64,000 nucleotides of DNA from Amblyomma americanum (GCF_052857255.1 NC_135497.1:183806204-183870203); one strand, 5' to 3'. Numbered from the stretch's first letter, positions 10,393-22,140 are shown. Program-made: numbers and translations. The notes: generated by a model from the letters alone, not told the origin.

Positions 10393-13318
10393 TTAATCCT
10401 CTAGCTTCACAATCAATATCTGAGGCTCCTGAGATGGATACAGCAACCCTCCATTATCAACCTCTTGTGTGAGGCAAGCTTCCTTTGGAAGTTCACAGCC
10501 AGCTGGAAGGAGCAGTGCTCTAGAGCAGTCATGGCACTTTGTTTTGCTGAGCATCTTCCGAGCAACATATCCGGCGACATAGTAGGAAATCCGAGAGTCA
10601 CTCCTTACTGCAACAGTCGCACCATGCTCAGGAAGTAGGTCGCATGATGCAAGCACCTCATTAACTTCGTTCAGGCGCCCAATATCCATCACCTGATCAA
10701 GCTTTCCTTCAATGTTTTCTGGCCTTTCACTGGTTGCCGAGAGCAGGCTCTTCATCAATGAGGGCGACACATTTCATTTGTCGGGGCCTTCGCTAAGCTA
10801 CAAAATGACAAACAGTTCACTGATATCAAGAACTGTGACAATGTGGGGTGATAATTGTTGCCTGACATTTGCCTAAGGATACAGAATAAATTTTCTAAGC
10901 GATCTTGACTCAAACGAGAGGTCATTAGATACTTGTAATCAAGCTCTTCTGTGAGGTATTCAAGAAGGGACATTGTGGTTGTCAGCGTAACGCGAAGCCC
11001 TTCAGCTGTGCCTTGCGTAAGAAAGCCTACTTTCCTTATTTGTGCTTCCCAGGCGTCTATGTAGGCTCAGAAAGCCTTCACCTCGGTGTGACTTTGTGAA
11101 CCAATGCGCATAGCGCCACGACTGCCCCTAGATATCATAGCTGCTGTAAGCTTAGACATCTGCCTTACAAATGATGCTGTTGCTGCACTCGAGCCAGCAC
11201 CGCGCACCCGTTCAATGTGATCTTGGTACGCATAGAGCCCTCTCAGTACCTCGTCCCTAAATAGTGAAAAAGCAAAGTTGACCTTCATTTTCTCAAATTC
11301 ATTCGGCTCAATGACTGCCCTAGTTACATGTGGCATTGCTTTTAGCCGTACAGCATCCCTGTTGTCGCATTTCCAGGCTTCTATTACCACATCCATCCTA
11401 ACGTATCCTTCAGGTGTGTGAAACCCTTTGGACACAACAGAATTACGTACACATTTAACCAGATGAGGAAAGTCCGACAAAAAGTGCAAACTTATTTTGT
11501 CATCTGCAGGGTGCTTTACCTTGCAGACTGCCTTCTTGGCGATCCCTTCGATGCCGAAAGCACGCCACATGCTCCTGTTCCATGATGCATCATATTTTGT
11601 AACAAAATCAACGAACAGGTTGGACTTTTCAGCTGCTAAATGTCATGTTAATCACAATCTTTGAAAGAAAATCTGCTTTCACATTGCTATGTGAACCAAA
11701 GGAGGCAAGGATCTGCTGTAAGTTGCCAGAAAATGGCTGAAATAATACCACTAGACAATGGTCACAGGTCTCCTTGCTTTAGTCTGGAGAAGTGTAAGCA
11801 CGCAGATCAACGAAGCCCTCAATAAAACCACTGTTTGTCACTTTCAGGCTTTCTGAAAGCTTCTTTTCATCGATCAGAATGCCTCCATGCCTCTCAAACT
11901 CATCCATGCCCTTAGTTTTTTCGGCGATTGCGGCAAACATATTCTCATTGAGGCCAAAAGAGCTCTTATAGCCCTTCATATATTTGTTCAGGCCACTCTT
12001 GCTAGGGAGTACCATCACATTTTGCTTACGAATGTACTCGTATAGCTTGAGGCTTCTTATTTCCATTAAGATTCTCTCCAATACCCATTCTTGGCTATAC
12101 GTCATTCCCTGCGTGCCTTTTCTTTTTGACGCTTGAAAGCATGCTTGAACTTGCTGCCGCTGCTTTTCAGGCAGTCCAGAGAGGCTCTTCTCCTGCTTCC
12201 CCTCCGAAATAGCGGCATTTTCTTCTTTCATTGCTGTCATCATTGTTTGCAGCTTAGCAACCTTCGCCTCTTCGCGACGCAGCTGTAGTTTGCACGTCAC
12301 AAGTTTCTTTTATGCGTTGGAAACAGGAGCCGCCCTCGCCTTCCTCTTCTTATAGCAAGCTTGATTTACTAAAAGCTTCCGCAGGTACTTGCACTGAATG
12401 CATGGCTTCTCACCTTGGGAGACTCCTCGACAGCCTTTGCTGTGCAGCTTATTTCCGTGCAGTCTGTAGTTTACTCGGCTGCGGCTTTGATGAAGTTCAC
12501 TCGGCGCCAAGCTCTGCTCAAATCCAGGACACACACTCATTTCATCAACCAACTGAAGCAGGTTATCCACACCTTCGGGGTCAAGCACGTCGACTTGTTT
12601 CAACGTCGCGCCTTGGACGAACACGGCACAGTGATAGTGTGTATTTTCCGCCGAGCACAACACTAGCTTTTTAAAGCACACGCTGTCACCTGCCTGAGAA
12701 AAAAACACTGAATACAAGTGACTTGGGCGCGTCCGCGACAACGTTCCTCGACCATAATTCACGTGGAAGGTTTTCACCTGTTAACTTGTCCAGTTTTTCC
12801 CGGCTGCACGCGTAATGAATCGCTATGCCATCCGCTTCTGCGTCGTCGTCAGTTGCCAAGTGGTCCCGGGTGCTGTCAGCCACGAATGAAGCAACCTTGC
12901 ATGACGAGCCGTCGCTCCCTTTTCTTCGTTTCCCGAGCACCTCGCCTCTCGATGTTCTTTACTTCCTCTTCACGGGCAGCCTCTTCGAAAGATACGCTGG
13001 AGTGTTAGGAAACAGCGTGGGAACGGCGTCCTCAGACAGGCATGGCCGGCTGCGGGGAATCCTTACGGTCTCCCCATTCACAACGTGGATGTAGTCTCGC
13101 ACGATGAACCTTTGCTCGAAGCGCAATTCACAGAGCACAGATGTTTTCTCCAGGGGTCTGTCTGCACGTGGTACCGCCCGTTGCCACACTTTCATCCTTT
13201 GTTCATCGCTCGGGGCAGCAAAAGTGGAGACTTTCTTGCCCTTGTTTCTGGCTGAGACGTATCTTGACGTGCACCCGGGAGCAAAGCAATGCGTTTTACA
13301 GTTGACACGTCTCTCCAT
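10393..13318 (-). pseudogene. P-element/THAP9-like transposase, broken into several frames
   Basis: Reading on the minus strand, in order: a THAP domain (12959-13318); a linker with several Cys (12310-12940); a coiled-coil-like segment and the start of the RNase H-like catalytic core with ILIDEKKLSE (11779-12300); the second catalytic Asp region FLSDFPHLVKCVRN within 11067-11570; a C-terminal TSRLSQDRLENLF block carrying the presumed catalytic Glu (10755-10973); and a last block with YYVAGYVARKML and CHDC (10393-10770). This order is that of P-element and THAP9 transposases. At least four frameshifts or stops separate the blocks. The acidic catalytic residues are still visible, so decay looks recent. 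The enzyme would have cut and pasted the element in the nucleus; in this state it cannot be made as one protein. Confidence 0.9.
12959..13318 (-). pseudogene. THAP-type zinc finger domain of the transposase
   Basis: The 119-codon open frame starts with ATG at 13318. It has CFAPGC (Cys11, Cys16), a core Trp (KVWQRAV), Cys63 in VLCELRFEQRF and the closing motif AVPTLFPN at residues 98-105. THAP domains are C2CH DNA-binding zinc fingers; the fourth ligand is normally His three residues after the third Cys (CxxH). Here that position is Arg66, so zinc binding should be impaired. In the intact family this domain binds near the transposon ends. Confidence 0.85.
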
Positions 13319-13571
13319 TGTTACCTGTGTGCTCAGGTCACGTTAAGGTTACAATGGGTAAACGTAATCAGAAAAAAAACTGACTGCTAGCAACGCAGCA
13401 GGAAAACGTACAGCAGCACAGAGGCGCATGCACCTCACAAACGTTCGCCAGCCGAACAGAGGCATCTAAGACGCGACGCGCGCGCCACCTGTCAACAGTA
13501 TGAATAACTACGACACACGCTTGCATGCACGGCCCGCTGCGAAACTCTCACCTCCCCTTCTAGCCACCGTA

Positions 13572-14283
13572 GCCGTATAGCAGCGCGCAGAAAAATGACA
13601 TGAAGTCGAACAAATGTCATTCGATGAGATTGGCATTAAGTTTGCCGTATGGCAGGGGTAGGCCGTGCCTGTCAGCGCCGTCTGGAGATATATAACTGCT
13701 TGGATTTTAAAGCGATGGTGTTAAGGATCCCGTTGTGCAGAAAATCCCGCACAGCCATCGGCGCCGCCGGCGGCGGCGTTGTGTGTAAAAAATTCTCGGA
13801 GAAGTAATCTAGGTGGGCCACCTAGGTCACGTGACCTTGTGGCGTCAGCACACCTGCCCACCGGATGGTGAGCAAACTGACCACCATGGTAGGTGGCAAT
13901 TAAATCAATGACTGGTCGCGAGAGGTTGCTCGGGAAGAGCAACCTGGGCCGCCTAAGCCCCACCGGTGGTAGCACTTGCCATCGCAGAGCAGAGGCGCAT
14001 CGCTTAGCCGCTGCACCACTGAGCTAGCAGTGGTACGGGGACTTCCAGGGAACTGTGAATGCAAAGCCGAGAATGACGAATTCCGCATATATGGTCGTCA
14101 ACACATTAACGCTGTCGCTTTGTACCGTTAAGGCGAAGATTAAGTGCACCCCCTCTAATTTTTTATGTGCTTAGGCCTAGATTTTGCCTAGGTACGCAAA
14201 GATGCCGACTGACTAATGCAACGTGCGAAAAAACACAGAAAAGTCTGTCCGCCCGTCCTGTGTCCTTGTGTCATCGCGCTGCG
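13572..14283. other. No gene seen
   Basis: Mixed-composition DNA. Around 13995-14035 the minus strand has a tRNA-like A-box phrase (GCTAGCTCAGTGGTGCAGCG) but I cannot find a matching B box, so a degenerate SINE head is only possible. Confidence 0.4.
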
Positions 14284-14297
14284 GATTTTTCGCAAAG

Positions 14298-14541
14298 TAT
14301 TTGTGTTTATGTATTTATGGGTGTTTAACGTCCCAAAGCGACTCATGCTATGAGGGACACCGTAGTTCAGGGCTCTGGAAATTTCTACCACGTGGGGTTC
14401 TTTCACGTGCACTGACATCGCACAGTACACGGGCCTCTAGAATTTCGCCTCCATCGAAATTCGAACGCCGCGGCCGGGATCGAACCCGCGTCTTTCGGGC
14501 CAGCAGTCGAGCACCATAACCACTCAGCCACCGCGGCGGCT
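14298..14541 (-). mobile_element. SINE family A copy, near full length, 14-bp target duplication
   Basis: Minus orientation. The tRNA-like head with B box GGTTCGATCCC is at the right end and the tail motif (read on plus: GTTTAACGTCCCAAAGCGAC) at the left. The copy is flanked by gatttttcgcaaag at 14284-14297 and 14542-14555, a 14-bp target site duplication typical of LINE-driven retroposition. Confidence 0.93.
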
Positions 14542-14555
14542 GATTTTTCGCAAAG

Positions 14556-15312
14556 ATCAATAAGGCGCGAAACTTCGCGCCAGCTCTGCCCAGCTTTCGC
14601 GGTCACATTGCGAGGGAAGTTTCAAAAGCATACTGGCAATTTTCATGATCTAGAAGTGGCGCCACAACGAGTTCAGTATGGCGGCGTTACGAAGGACTCA
14701 TTCTGCGGCAGCCTAGGCAGAATAACGTTTGTTTTAGACTCATGATATTTGTATATGGTCGCAATCTCGTGTTATGCAGTATTTAGTTTCTCGAGGGCGA
14801 GAAAGAATAGCCGATAGAAGAGAAATCGCCCTCTGGCGTTTGAAAATGGCTGGCGTGAAATCGAAGCGGAAGATGGTAGGCGCGCTTTGGAGATAATTTA
14901 AAATCAATGACGTCGACGATAAATATTCTTGTACAGCGGCCGGTGAACTACAAAACCAGAAGTGCGATTGTTTGCATTTAGTCCTACGGATAAGAAAGAC
15001 CCAGCGATTGTCATGCTGCTGGCACAGGAAACAAGACAAGAAAGTTAGGCAGTCACTGTCGCTGGAGTTTTAACTGCGAATGCTACCTCCTTTGGTTTTC
15101 TTTCTTTAGAGCGCAGCTCTTAAGCGCCCGTTCGTGCGTTGAGCGGCGTCCCGCGCCGTCGGCTTGTGCGTAACCTGCAGATCGAATGAGCAGCAAAGCG
15201 GAGGATGAAAGAACGAGCGCGGTGGAAGCGAACAGAGCGCGAAGAGAAAAGCGGAGGAGGAGGGTACGGATCCCCGTTATACTAACTTGCTCCTCTGCTG
15301 ACGACCAAACGC
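14556..15312. other. No gene seen
   Basis: Intergenic DNA. The part from about 15105 is richer in GC and contains purine-rich stretches near 15200-15265, but no gene or LTR could be recognised. Confidence 0.4.
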
Positions 15313-15690
15313 GTGGGTGTACTGAGTCCGAGACTCCAGCGCTTCAGCCTTCTTAAATATGATTACACAATTCCTCACACACCAGGGCACAAGCTATTCA
15401 CAGCCGACCTGTTGCCTCAAAAGCCGCAAAGGGGCACTGTTAAAGACAGTCACAGAGACCTCAAGAGCGCAGTGGAAGAGTTTGAAGCGCTAACCCTGGA
15501 GCACCTGCCAGCATCACGTCAGATGCTAGACACAATCAAGTTAATCATCTAAGCAGACCCTACGCTAAGCCCAGTGACGACCTTAGAAACCACAGCATGG
15601 CCTACGGTACATGGTCTAGCACCAGACCTCGAGCGTTATGCAGAAGGGGCAAGTGAATTTTCACTAGTTGAAGGCAGGGACCCCGGAACA
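15313..15690 (+). pseudogene. Gypsy pol: end of RNase H and linker
   Basis: The translation includes SPRLQRFSLLKYDYTIPHTPG and LFTADLLPQ, close to the conserved end of gypsy RNase H (HTPG then ADxLS). A linker with ASRQMLDTIKLII follows, a stop at 15550, then SLVEG close to the integrase N-terminus. Frame is lost at the G-rich junction near 15690. Confidence 0.8.
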
Positions 15691-16525
15691 GGGGGGGGGG
15701 GGGGGCAAGGGGGGCAAGGGGGCGGCCGCCCCCACCCAGTCCCCAATTGCTTGCACTTGGATCAGATTTGTGACAATTGCAAAACTTCAGTTCTAGGACT
15801 ATTTTAATGCAAAGCGCAGTAGAGCTGAGCTACTTGGCTTCGTAGCCAGATGTAAAGCATTTCGTATATGAGTAGCCTAAACCAGTCATGTCCCAACAGG
15901 AGTCGACTGTCTGGCCCGTGTACATCATCATGATTACCAGAATTTAAACTATGCACAAACTTCTTTAATCAATTGATCACTTCTCGTGATCACATTCTCG
16001 TGATCACTTCTCGTGAGCACATTTATAAGCTGCCCATTTCAGTTCGTTTTATATTGCCGTGAATCGTTGCCCCGTTTGATAGTTCGCATTCAAAACCGCC
16101 AGCACACGGCTTTATCATTTTGTTTTGTAATGCTAGATGCAACCAGACTTGCCTGTATTGATCGTGGCCACGTGCAAATGCTTCCGCATTTTTCCAGTTT
16201 GTTGTAGTTTCAGTTGGTTATCTCGAAGGCTCCTTGTCAGCTTTAAATTGGGCGCGGCCATGAACTGCAGGCATTCAGTTCGATGACCGCCCACCGCGCT
16301 TGTGACTATTGCCACCGCCGAGTCATTCAATTCTTAGCGGGCGAGAGTCAGTCCCTTAAATAGTTTCCTTTGGAAGCCTTTTCGTTGTCTTCCTGACTGC
16401 TGGAGTGTGGTCACCACGAAGTGACAGTTTGCATCAACCTTTGGACATTGAAAAAAAAATAATAAAAATATTAAATTGATTATGTAAATGAGCACTAATT
16501 AAATAAATAAATAACAAAATAAGCT
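15691..16525. other. Unrelated DNA splitting the Gypsy pol
   Basis: About 835 bp separates two parts of one pol. It starts with a G-rich tract (15690-15725) and contains AT-rich sequence and short direct repeats near 15966. Phrases coding SLVEG occur on both sides (about 15660 and 16564), so this is either an insertion or a join of two Gypsy copies. No coding signature. Confidence 0.5.
15972..16020 (+). repeat. Short tandem repeat TTCTCGTGATCAC
   Basis: Three adjacent copies of CACTTCTCGTGATCA-type units of about 15 bp; the last changes GATCAC to GAGCAC. Confidence 0.7.
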
Positions 16526-17541
16526 CGAAGTGTTGCCCTCCCGCTCAGATAAAGTTCCGGAGTCCCTGGTTGAAGGTCTACTTTTCAAAAGTGACAGACT
16601 TATTCCACCAAGCCTCAGGCTTCATGAAGCTCACATGGACACAACTCAGTGTCTTGCAAGAGCAAGGCAATCTGTATGGTTGCCCGGCATTGGAGAAGAG
16701 AAGATTATGTGCTGAAATGTCAGGTGTGCCAAGAACACAGGAAGCTTCCCACTGAACCTCTTCTCCAAACACCACTGCCTGCGTATCTGTGGGATACCGT
16801 CTGCATCGATCTTATTTCAATGGAAGGGAAAGAATACATCGTAGTTGCGGATTGCTATTCAAGATTCTTTGAGCTCGAGAAACTGAATGGTACAACTACA
16901 AGAGATGTTATCCGCGTTCTGGAACCAATCATGACACGATGTGTAGCGCCAAGAACAGTTCGCATGGACAATGGTCCGCAGTTTACCTCATTTCAGTTCA
17001 AGCAATTGATGAAACGATTGGGCTCAGACCACATAACCTCAAGTCCATATTATGCCCAAAGTAACGGCATGGCTAAACGCTCAGTACAAACAGCCAAGCA
17101 GCTCCTGAAGAAACCTCCAAACATAAATATGACACTGCTGTTCCACAGAGCCACCCCAGCAGCGGAAGGCTTCTCGCGAGCAGAACTTCAATGGGACGCC
17201 GCATCAACACAACTCTGCCATCCACCACCAAAATGCTTGTGCCGAAGTGGGATGACAGTGAGTTCAGAAGCAAGAACGCAGCGTACAATTCCCAAGTTCA
17301 CCGCACCTACAGTATGCGGCATAGGACACGAAGTAAGGAACGCATCTCTCCGAAGACAGCCGTGCGAATCCGAAGTGGAGCAGTATCCTACGGGACCTTA
17401 ACACAACCAGCGTGTCAACCAAGGTCGTATCTGGTACAGACATCGACAGGGCTGACACGGCGCACAGGCAAGCACGTGCAGCCCGTGACAGCCACAAGAA
17501 GCGGACGTCAGTGCCGTCCTCCAAGCCGTCTTGACCTGTAG
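16526..17541 (+). pseudogene. Gypsy integrase, frameshifted, catalytic Glu replaced
   Basis: The N-terminal zinc-binding region is visible (LHEAH, then CQVCQEHRK after a frameshift near 16695). In the catalytic core the first Asp is in VCIDLISM, the second in VRMDNGPQFTSF, and the third acidic residue should lie in SNGxAER; here it reads SNGMAKRSVQ, so Glu is Lys. A second frameshift near 17190 leads into the C-terminal part, which has MLVPKWDDSEFRSKN and TGLTRRTGKHVQP, to a stop at 17541. Integrase normally inserts the cDNA into the host genome; this copy could not. Confidence 0.9.
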
Positions 17542-17780
17542 CCTGCTTTTCCGAAGAAATGGGGGTGCCGTGGACTATCGAACACCGACCATGGCGACAC
17601 CACATGGCAAGTGGTCGTGTCAACAGTCGTACGCGCGGGTGGGGCTACAGACACGCTGGAGCTAATGAGTAGGGAACGACCGTATGTATTGTTCCTCTGT
17701 CACCGTCTGACCGCGCCGGAATAAATGGTTGTTGTGAACTCTGTGCCATCGCGTGCATAGCAACACTCGGCTACGGCAGT

Positions 17781-18184
17781 ATGCGAGCACAAGGGACCAG
17801 AAATATGGGTTCAGTAAAGGTTTCAGTCACCTGCGTGCGACCATTGTGTGTAGGGAGACCGCTCTGTGCCTGCCATCGGAGCGATGCTCGCCACCACAAC
17901 GTTAACTTATCTTCACACAAGAGCGTCGTATGTCTGTGCAGATTATGTGACCGTTGCCGAACCGTTTAATTCTGTTTCGATTATTATCTTGCCGCTATAA
18001 TCGACAAGCCCGAAAGTCAGAGACTGCCAGAATTACTAGTTACCGAGCATATTAGCATGTGTGAGAGGGAAATAGCGGAGAAAGACCTATTTCTATTTCC
18101 GAAGCTTGCGTTGAGGGCTGTGCGAGAGAAAACTATTCAACGCCGCATGTCCGGCCCAAACAAAACGCACGTACGACGGAATTT
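17781..18184. other. No gene seen
   Basis: Between the presumed Gypsy end and the 30-bp minisatellite; no recognisable element. Confidence 0.4.
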
Positions 18185-18690
18185 TTTGTCGCGCATCTGT
18201 AGCACGACACAATCTTGTGTCGCAAGACAAGCTGTCTTGTGCCTTCTGTCGTGCGACAGAGGTTCGTGTCGTGGGTTCTTTCGCGCGACAAAGGTGTTTG
18301 TAGTAGGTTCTGCCGCACAACATACATCTTTCCTGTATTTCGTTGTGCGAAGAAGGTCTCTGTGGCAGCATTTGTCGCGCGATACGTTTCTGTCGCAGGT
18401 ACTGTCGTGCGACAGCGGAAGTCGTGCCGCGCGAGAGACTGCGTGCCTCAACAGAGTTGCCTGTCGTGGGTTCAGTCGCGCGACAGACTTCTAGCAAGCC
18501 TATTTTCTTGCGACAAAAGTGCATGTCGTGCGGCCTGTCACGCGACACGACAGCTTGTCGTGGGATGTGCCGCACGACAGATGACTGTCGTGGGATGTGT
18601 CGCGCGAAAGATACCTGTCGAGGATTGGGTCGCGCGACAGATACCTATCGTGGGATGTGTCGTATACGACAGATTCCTGGTGAGGGTAAT
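18185..18690 (+). repeat. Degenerate 30-bp minisatellite with GTCG/CGAC dyads
   Basis: About 17 units of roughly 30-32 bp. The clearest run (18557-18680) consists of units such as CTGTCGTGGGATGTGTCGCG followed by cgacagatac. Each unit contains the palindromic motif TGTCGCGCGACA or a variant (TGTCGTGCGACA, GTCACGCGAC). Unit length divisible by 3 keeps several frames open on both strands and produces overlapping open frames of 100-174 codons with 10-residue periodicity; I regard these as products of the repeat. Confidence 0.85.
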
Positions 18691-19315
18691 TGTTTTACTG
18701 CAGAATTATAGAAATACTGTCGTGCCGTCGTGTGCGTGACAGCGATAAGATCAGATTGACCAAAGATGCGTTAGAGCGCGTTTATTGTGGCGAGACGCGA
18801 AGTGGTTGCGAGGGGCTCTGGTTTGTTGGTGACGGGCACCGAGCGAAATGAAGTGCTATTTCACATTGGCGAGTCGAGTTTACAACTCGTCTCCCGCGAT
18901 CTGGCTCTCTCTCCGAACGAGAATTGGCGTAGAGGAGAGGCACTGCTCGAGCACCCACTTGATTCCCTTCTGTTCCCACATGACAGAGTGACGAAAGTAG
19001 TGCATGCTCAAGAGTAATGCGGCTTTGAAAGCCAAGAAAGCTGCAATGCACAAGGGACGAAGCCAGCGGTGCCTGCCTATCTGCATGTGCTTGCGGTGGC
19101 GGCATGTAGCCAGCCACGACAGCGCCTGCACACCAATCGCCGTGCGCAAGTCGAATGGTGCTACTAAAAGTCAGTGTCCTCCTGGCTGCTGTGACGTGTT
19201 CGTCAAGCCATGCAACATACTGTACTGCTACTACTACATGCGCAGAAAAGGCCAAGGACACAATGCCTGGATGTTGTGCTCCTCAGTGATCCAACCATTC
19301 GATAAATGGTTAGAG
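18691..19315. other. No gene seen
   Basis: A minus-strand open frame of 159 codons (18782-19261) overlaps plus-strand frames and shows no recognisable domain. Confidence 0.4.
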
Positions 19316-20163
19316 GATGTTCCATTTTTATTTTTATTTATTTTTTATTTTCAACATGCTGTCAACCCCAACCGGGATTTTTACAGGGGTGGGCGGATGT
19401 CAAAAAAATACCCATCTTCCAGATAAAAACAATTACAGAACCGTAAGCAGTTGTACAATAATAAGGATGGGTCTACTTAAATCAAGACAAGAACAAACAA
19501 ATTCGGGGTAATCAGTTATACAGAACACAGTATATATCACGAACATTTTAAGAATATTTAGTCAGTTTTGTGGCAGCATACTCAGCTCGGCAAGATTTAC
19601 TAAAAATTTGAGGACTGTCGGCTGCATTACAATCGAAGCGTAAAGGGTATTCCATTCGCGCACTGCTCGCGGAAAAAAAGAAAAAATAGAATGTGTTATT
19701 GCAACAAAAAAATTCTTCAAGTGTAAGAGGGTGTTTTTGGCGGGTGATTCTGGAGTGGCTTATATGGACGAAGTCTTCAGAGTTAAGCTTAAATGAATTG
19801 TGCAGAAGTAAGTATAGGAATTTCAAGCGGTGCAGTTTCGATCGGTTAGATAAAGGCTGAAGTCCTGCGCGATGCAAATGTTCACTAGGTGAATCTGTGC
19901 GCCTGTACTGGTTATAGATAAATCACGCAGCTTTTCGCTGCACACTTTCCAGTGCGGCTACGCTAGTGCCTGTATACGGGAACCATGTAATGTTAGCATA
20001 TTCTAATACCGGGCGTATAAGTGTAGTGTATGCCAGAAGCTTTATCTCGGGAGGCGAGTTTTTCAAGGCACGTTTGAGGAAAAACAGCTTGTTCATTTCC
20101 TTATTTGCTACATACTGAACGCGCGTTGTCCAGTTCAGGTCGGATGAGATAAGGATGACATAA
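19316..20163 (-). pseudogene. CR1/Jockey-type LINE 3' end, 5' truncated
   Basis: Minus-strand translation gives SSDLNWTTRVQYVANKEMNK, then LLAYTTLIRPVLEYAN and ALESVQRKAA, the well-conserved end of CR1/Jockey-like reverse transcriptases. A frameshift or stop follows near 19923 and the frame continues as LQPLSNRSKLHRLKFLYLL to about 19548. The 3' end (low coordinates) finishes in an A-rich tail (read on plus as ttttatttttatttatt at about 19325). Severe 5' truncation with an A-rich 3' end fits target-primed reverse transcription. Confidence 0.88.
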
Positions 20164-22140
20164 AGGAGGCTTCTGTGGCTGGTGCGGATCAAGCGCGAGA
20201 AGTGACAACCGACGAACTCCTCATGTGTCTGTAGTGTACGTGCCGCATTTTTTTGCAGTGCTGTTTTTGTTGCGAATTACCGCTTTTGCGTTTAGCCAGC
20301 TATGTGCAGAACCTTTGTATTGGTCAGATGTCATTTCCACACTATTCGTCTTGCTCGGTGTAAAAAAACGCACGCTTCAGCGCCGAACCGGCCATAGCCT
20401 GCCGCTTGCCTGTTTGCACCCGAAATTGCATGACACGATGTTTCCGCTCGTGAATGCTTACCAAACGTGCTTTCGCCGCTTCTGTTCATTAGAAAATAAT
20501 TCCCTTTACGAGGCCCTTGTCAGCGAACCGCGGCCGGCACGAATCAAGGCACAGAGTACGAGAACAAGCGAGGGCACATATGTAAGCTGTGGCAATTACT
20601 GTACATCTGGGTCGTCTAGGAACCAAGAGGGATCAATTTACGTACGTTTTTTTAGTTTTTGACACTTGTGCCGCGTTGGGTAGCTTGCGCTGCCTGTTAG
20701 CCCGATGCTTCGTCCAACGACGCCGCTTTAAGTCAGTAAATGAGAAAACAGAATATGTTGTTATGTGCAGATTGGGGCGCTCATTCGAGTAATTCGACTG
20801 ATATATTTGGAGTAATTTGTTTTCTTGTGTGCTGTGTTCATTGTTTTCATTCTCGAGTAGGAAATGTGGGGCTAATTCCAATAACAAATTCATCTCCAGG
20901 CTCATTTCGAAGACAAGAGCTTAGAACAAAACTGCGCGGACAGATGGAAGAAGCAAAACTTGTGCTGGAGTTCCGCGAATGTTTTGCTTCGAAGCCTGAA
21001 TTCGGCATCTATGTATATACGCAATCGCAACTGTTTTGTCAATTATACAGTCATCTATTTAACATAGATGTCTATACTTTCAAAAAGTGCAATAATGTTC
21101 ACGTTCCCATAAAGAGAAATATTGGCAACTTTGTGTGTTTTCACAATCACTGAATAAGTGATTCCATGTTTGTTCGGCTAACAGTTTATGTGTTCATCTA
21201 GGTATACCTAGACGAACAGGCGAGTGCTTGTATTTCATTACTGGTGCTGATAATCTTTGTTTCTTCAAAACGTGCGACAAAAGACGCTCTGTAGTTGACC
21301 GCGTCTGCTCAATTTTCTTACCCATCCATTGCACTCACTTGTATTGGGACATTCATAGCTAAAAATTTAAAAAAAGAACGCCAATCAAGATTGGACAGAA
21401 ATCACCCAATGCGTTTCAGCAATTCTAATCAACTTGGTAGTTTGAAATTAACTACAAAAGAAGTGAAGAGAATTGAATGCCTTCAACTGAGGGAGGCGTG
21501 GTCTAAAATAAATTTTCAAACTCCCCCAACGCAGTGGATTGTAGCATTTTTCAAGCATTTTGTTCGCCCGGAGATTAAACATGCGTAAGACGGACAAAAC
21601 CAATGGGTCTGCCAACACCCGCGGTGGTTTTCAGAGTATGCCTTTACATAACCGTCATCGAGATTTAACTCATCTTAAAAGCGACTCGAAACTTTTTGTT
21701 GCATGCTCTTCTGCTTAGTAACGCTTCCCTTTATTGTAATCTATCGCAAACCTCGGTAAATAAACGTTTTCAGGAATTTTTCTTCCTCTGGTTCTCTAGG
21801 AGGATGGTCGCTTGACGCGAGTAAGCTAGTTGACGACACAAATTTATGTTGGGGTGGAGTGCTGCTTCGATGCACCAATGGGGTCAGTGCATAAGGCATA
21901 CGTTTTGAACTATAACGAGAAATTCTAGAGAAGCTTCACTGACATAATGGCGCATATCTTGCATACCCGCTTTCCTTGTTACCGTCGACGCCTTGACGTT
22001 CGCTGCTTGTCCCGTTTTTAAAAGCAGAAGGCTCTCCTACGAAATTTAGTATTCTATTCCCATGTAAAACAAAAGCGCACCACAAGACGCGCAGGCAAAG
22101 TATGCGGGACGTGCGTGCTGCGCTGTGCTTGGTATGAATA
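20164..22140. other. No recognised gene
   Basis: Contains moderately long open frames on the plus strand (20225-20662, 20740-21153, 21295-21588). None shows a domain I can name and their composition is not clearly coding. Confidence 0.4.

Larger units (their letters stand above)
9558..13571 (-). mobile_element. P-element/THAP9-like DNA transposon with both TIRs
   Basis: A perfect 27-bp inverted repeat bounds the element: it starts TACGGTGGCTAGAAGGGGAG at 9558 and the reverse complement ends at 13571. Total length is 4014 bp. The interior carries a minus-strand transposase remnant (10393-13318) with an N-terminal THAP domain. P elements make 8-bp target duplications; here the flanks (ggctgtgt on the left, agccgtat beginning one base inside the right TIR end) match at 5 of 8 with only transitions, so a decayed duplication is possible but not proven. 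Perfect TIRs beside a broken gene suggest recent loss of function or cross-mobilisation. Confidence 0.88.
15313..17780 (+). mobile_element. Ty3/Gypsy LTR retrotransposon remnant (5' truncated, interrupted)
   Basis: The order is: end of the RNase H domain and linker (15313 to about 15690), about 835 bp of unrelated DNA, then integrase (about 16526-17541) and a possible 3' LTR. No gag, protease or RT fingers/palm are visible upstream. A purine-rich tract (cgaagaaatggggg, about 17552-17565) is followed by TG, as expected at the start of a 3' LTR, and an AATAAA lies at about 17721. The LTR end near 17780 is a guess because no 5' LTR is available for comparison. Confidence 0.8.

Noticed and set aside
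18185..18690. CRISPR-like array
   Set aside because: Units are contiguous and degenerate with no unique spacers, and the context is a eukaryotic genome.
18057..18739. Overlapping open frames of 104-174 codons on both strands
   Set aside because: They follow from a 30-bp tandem repeat without stops; no domain is seen.
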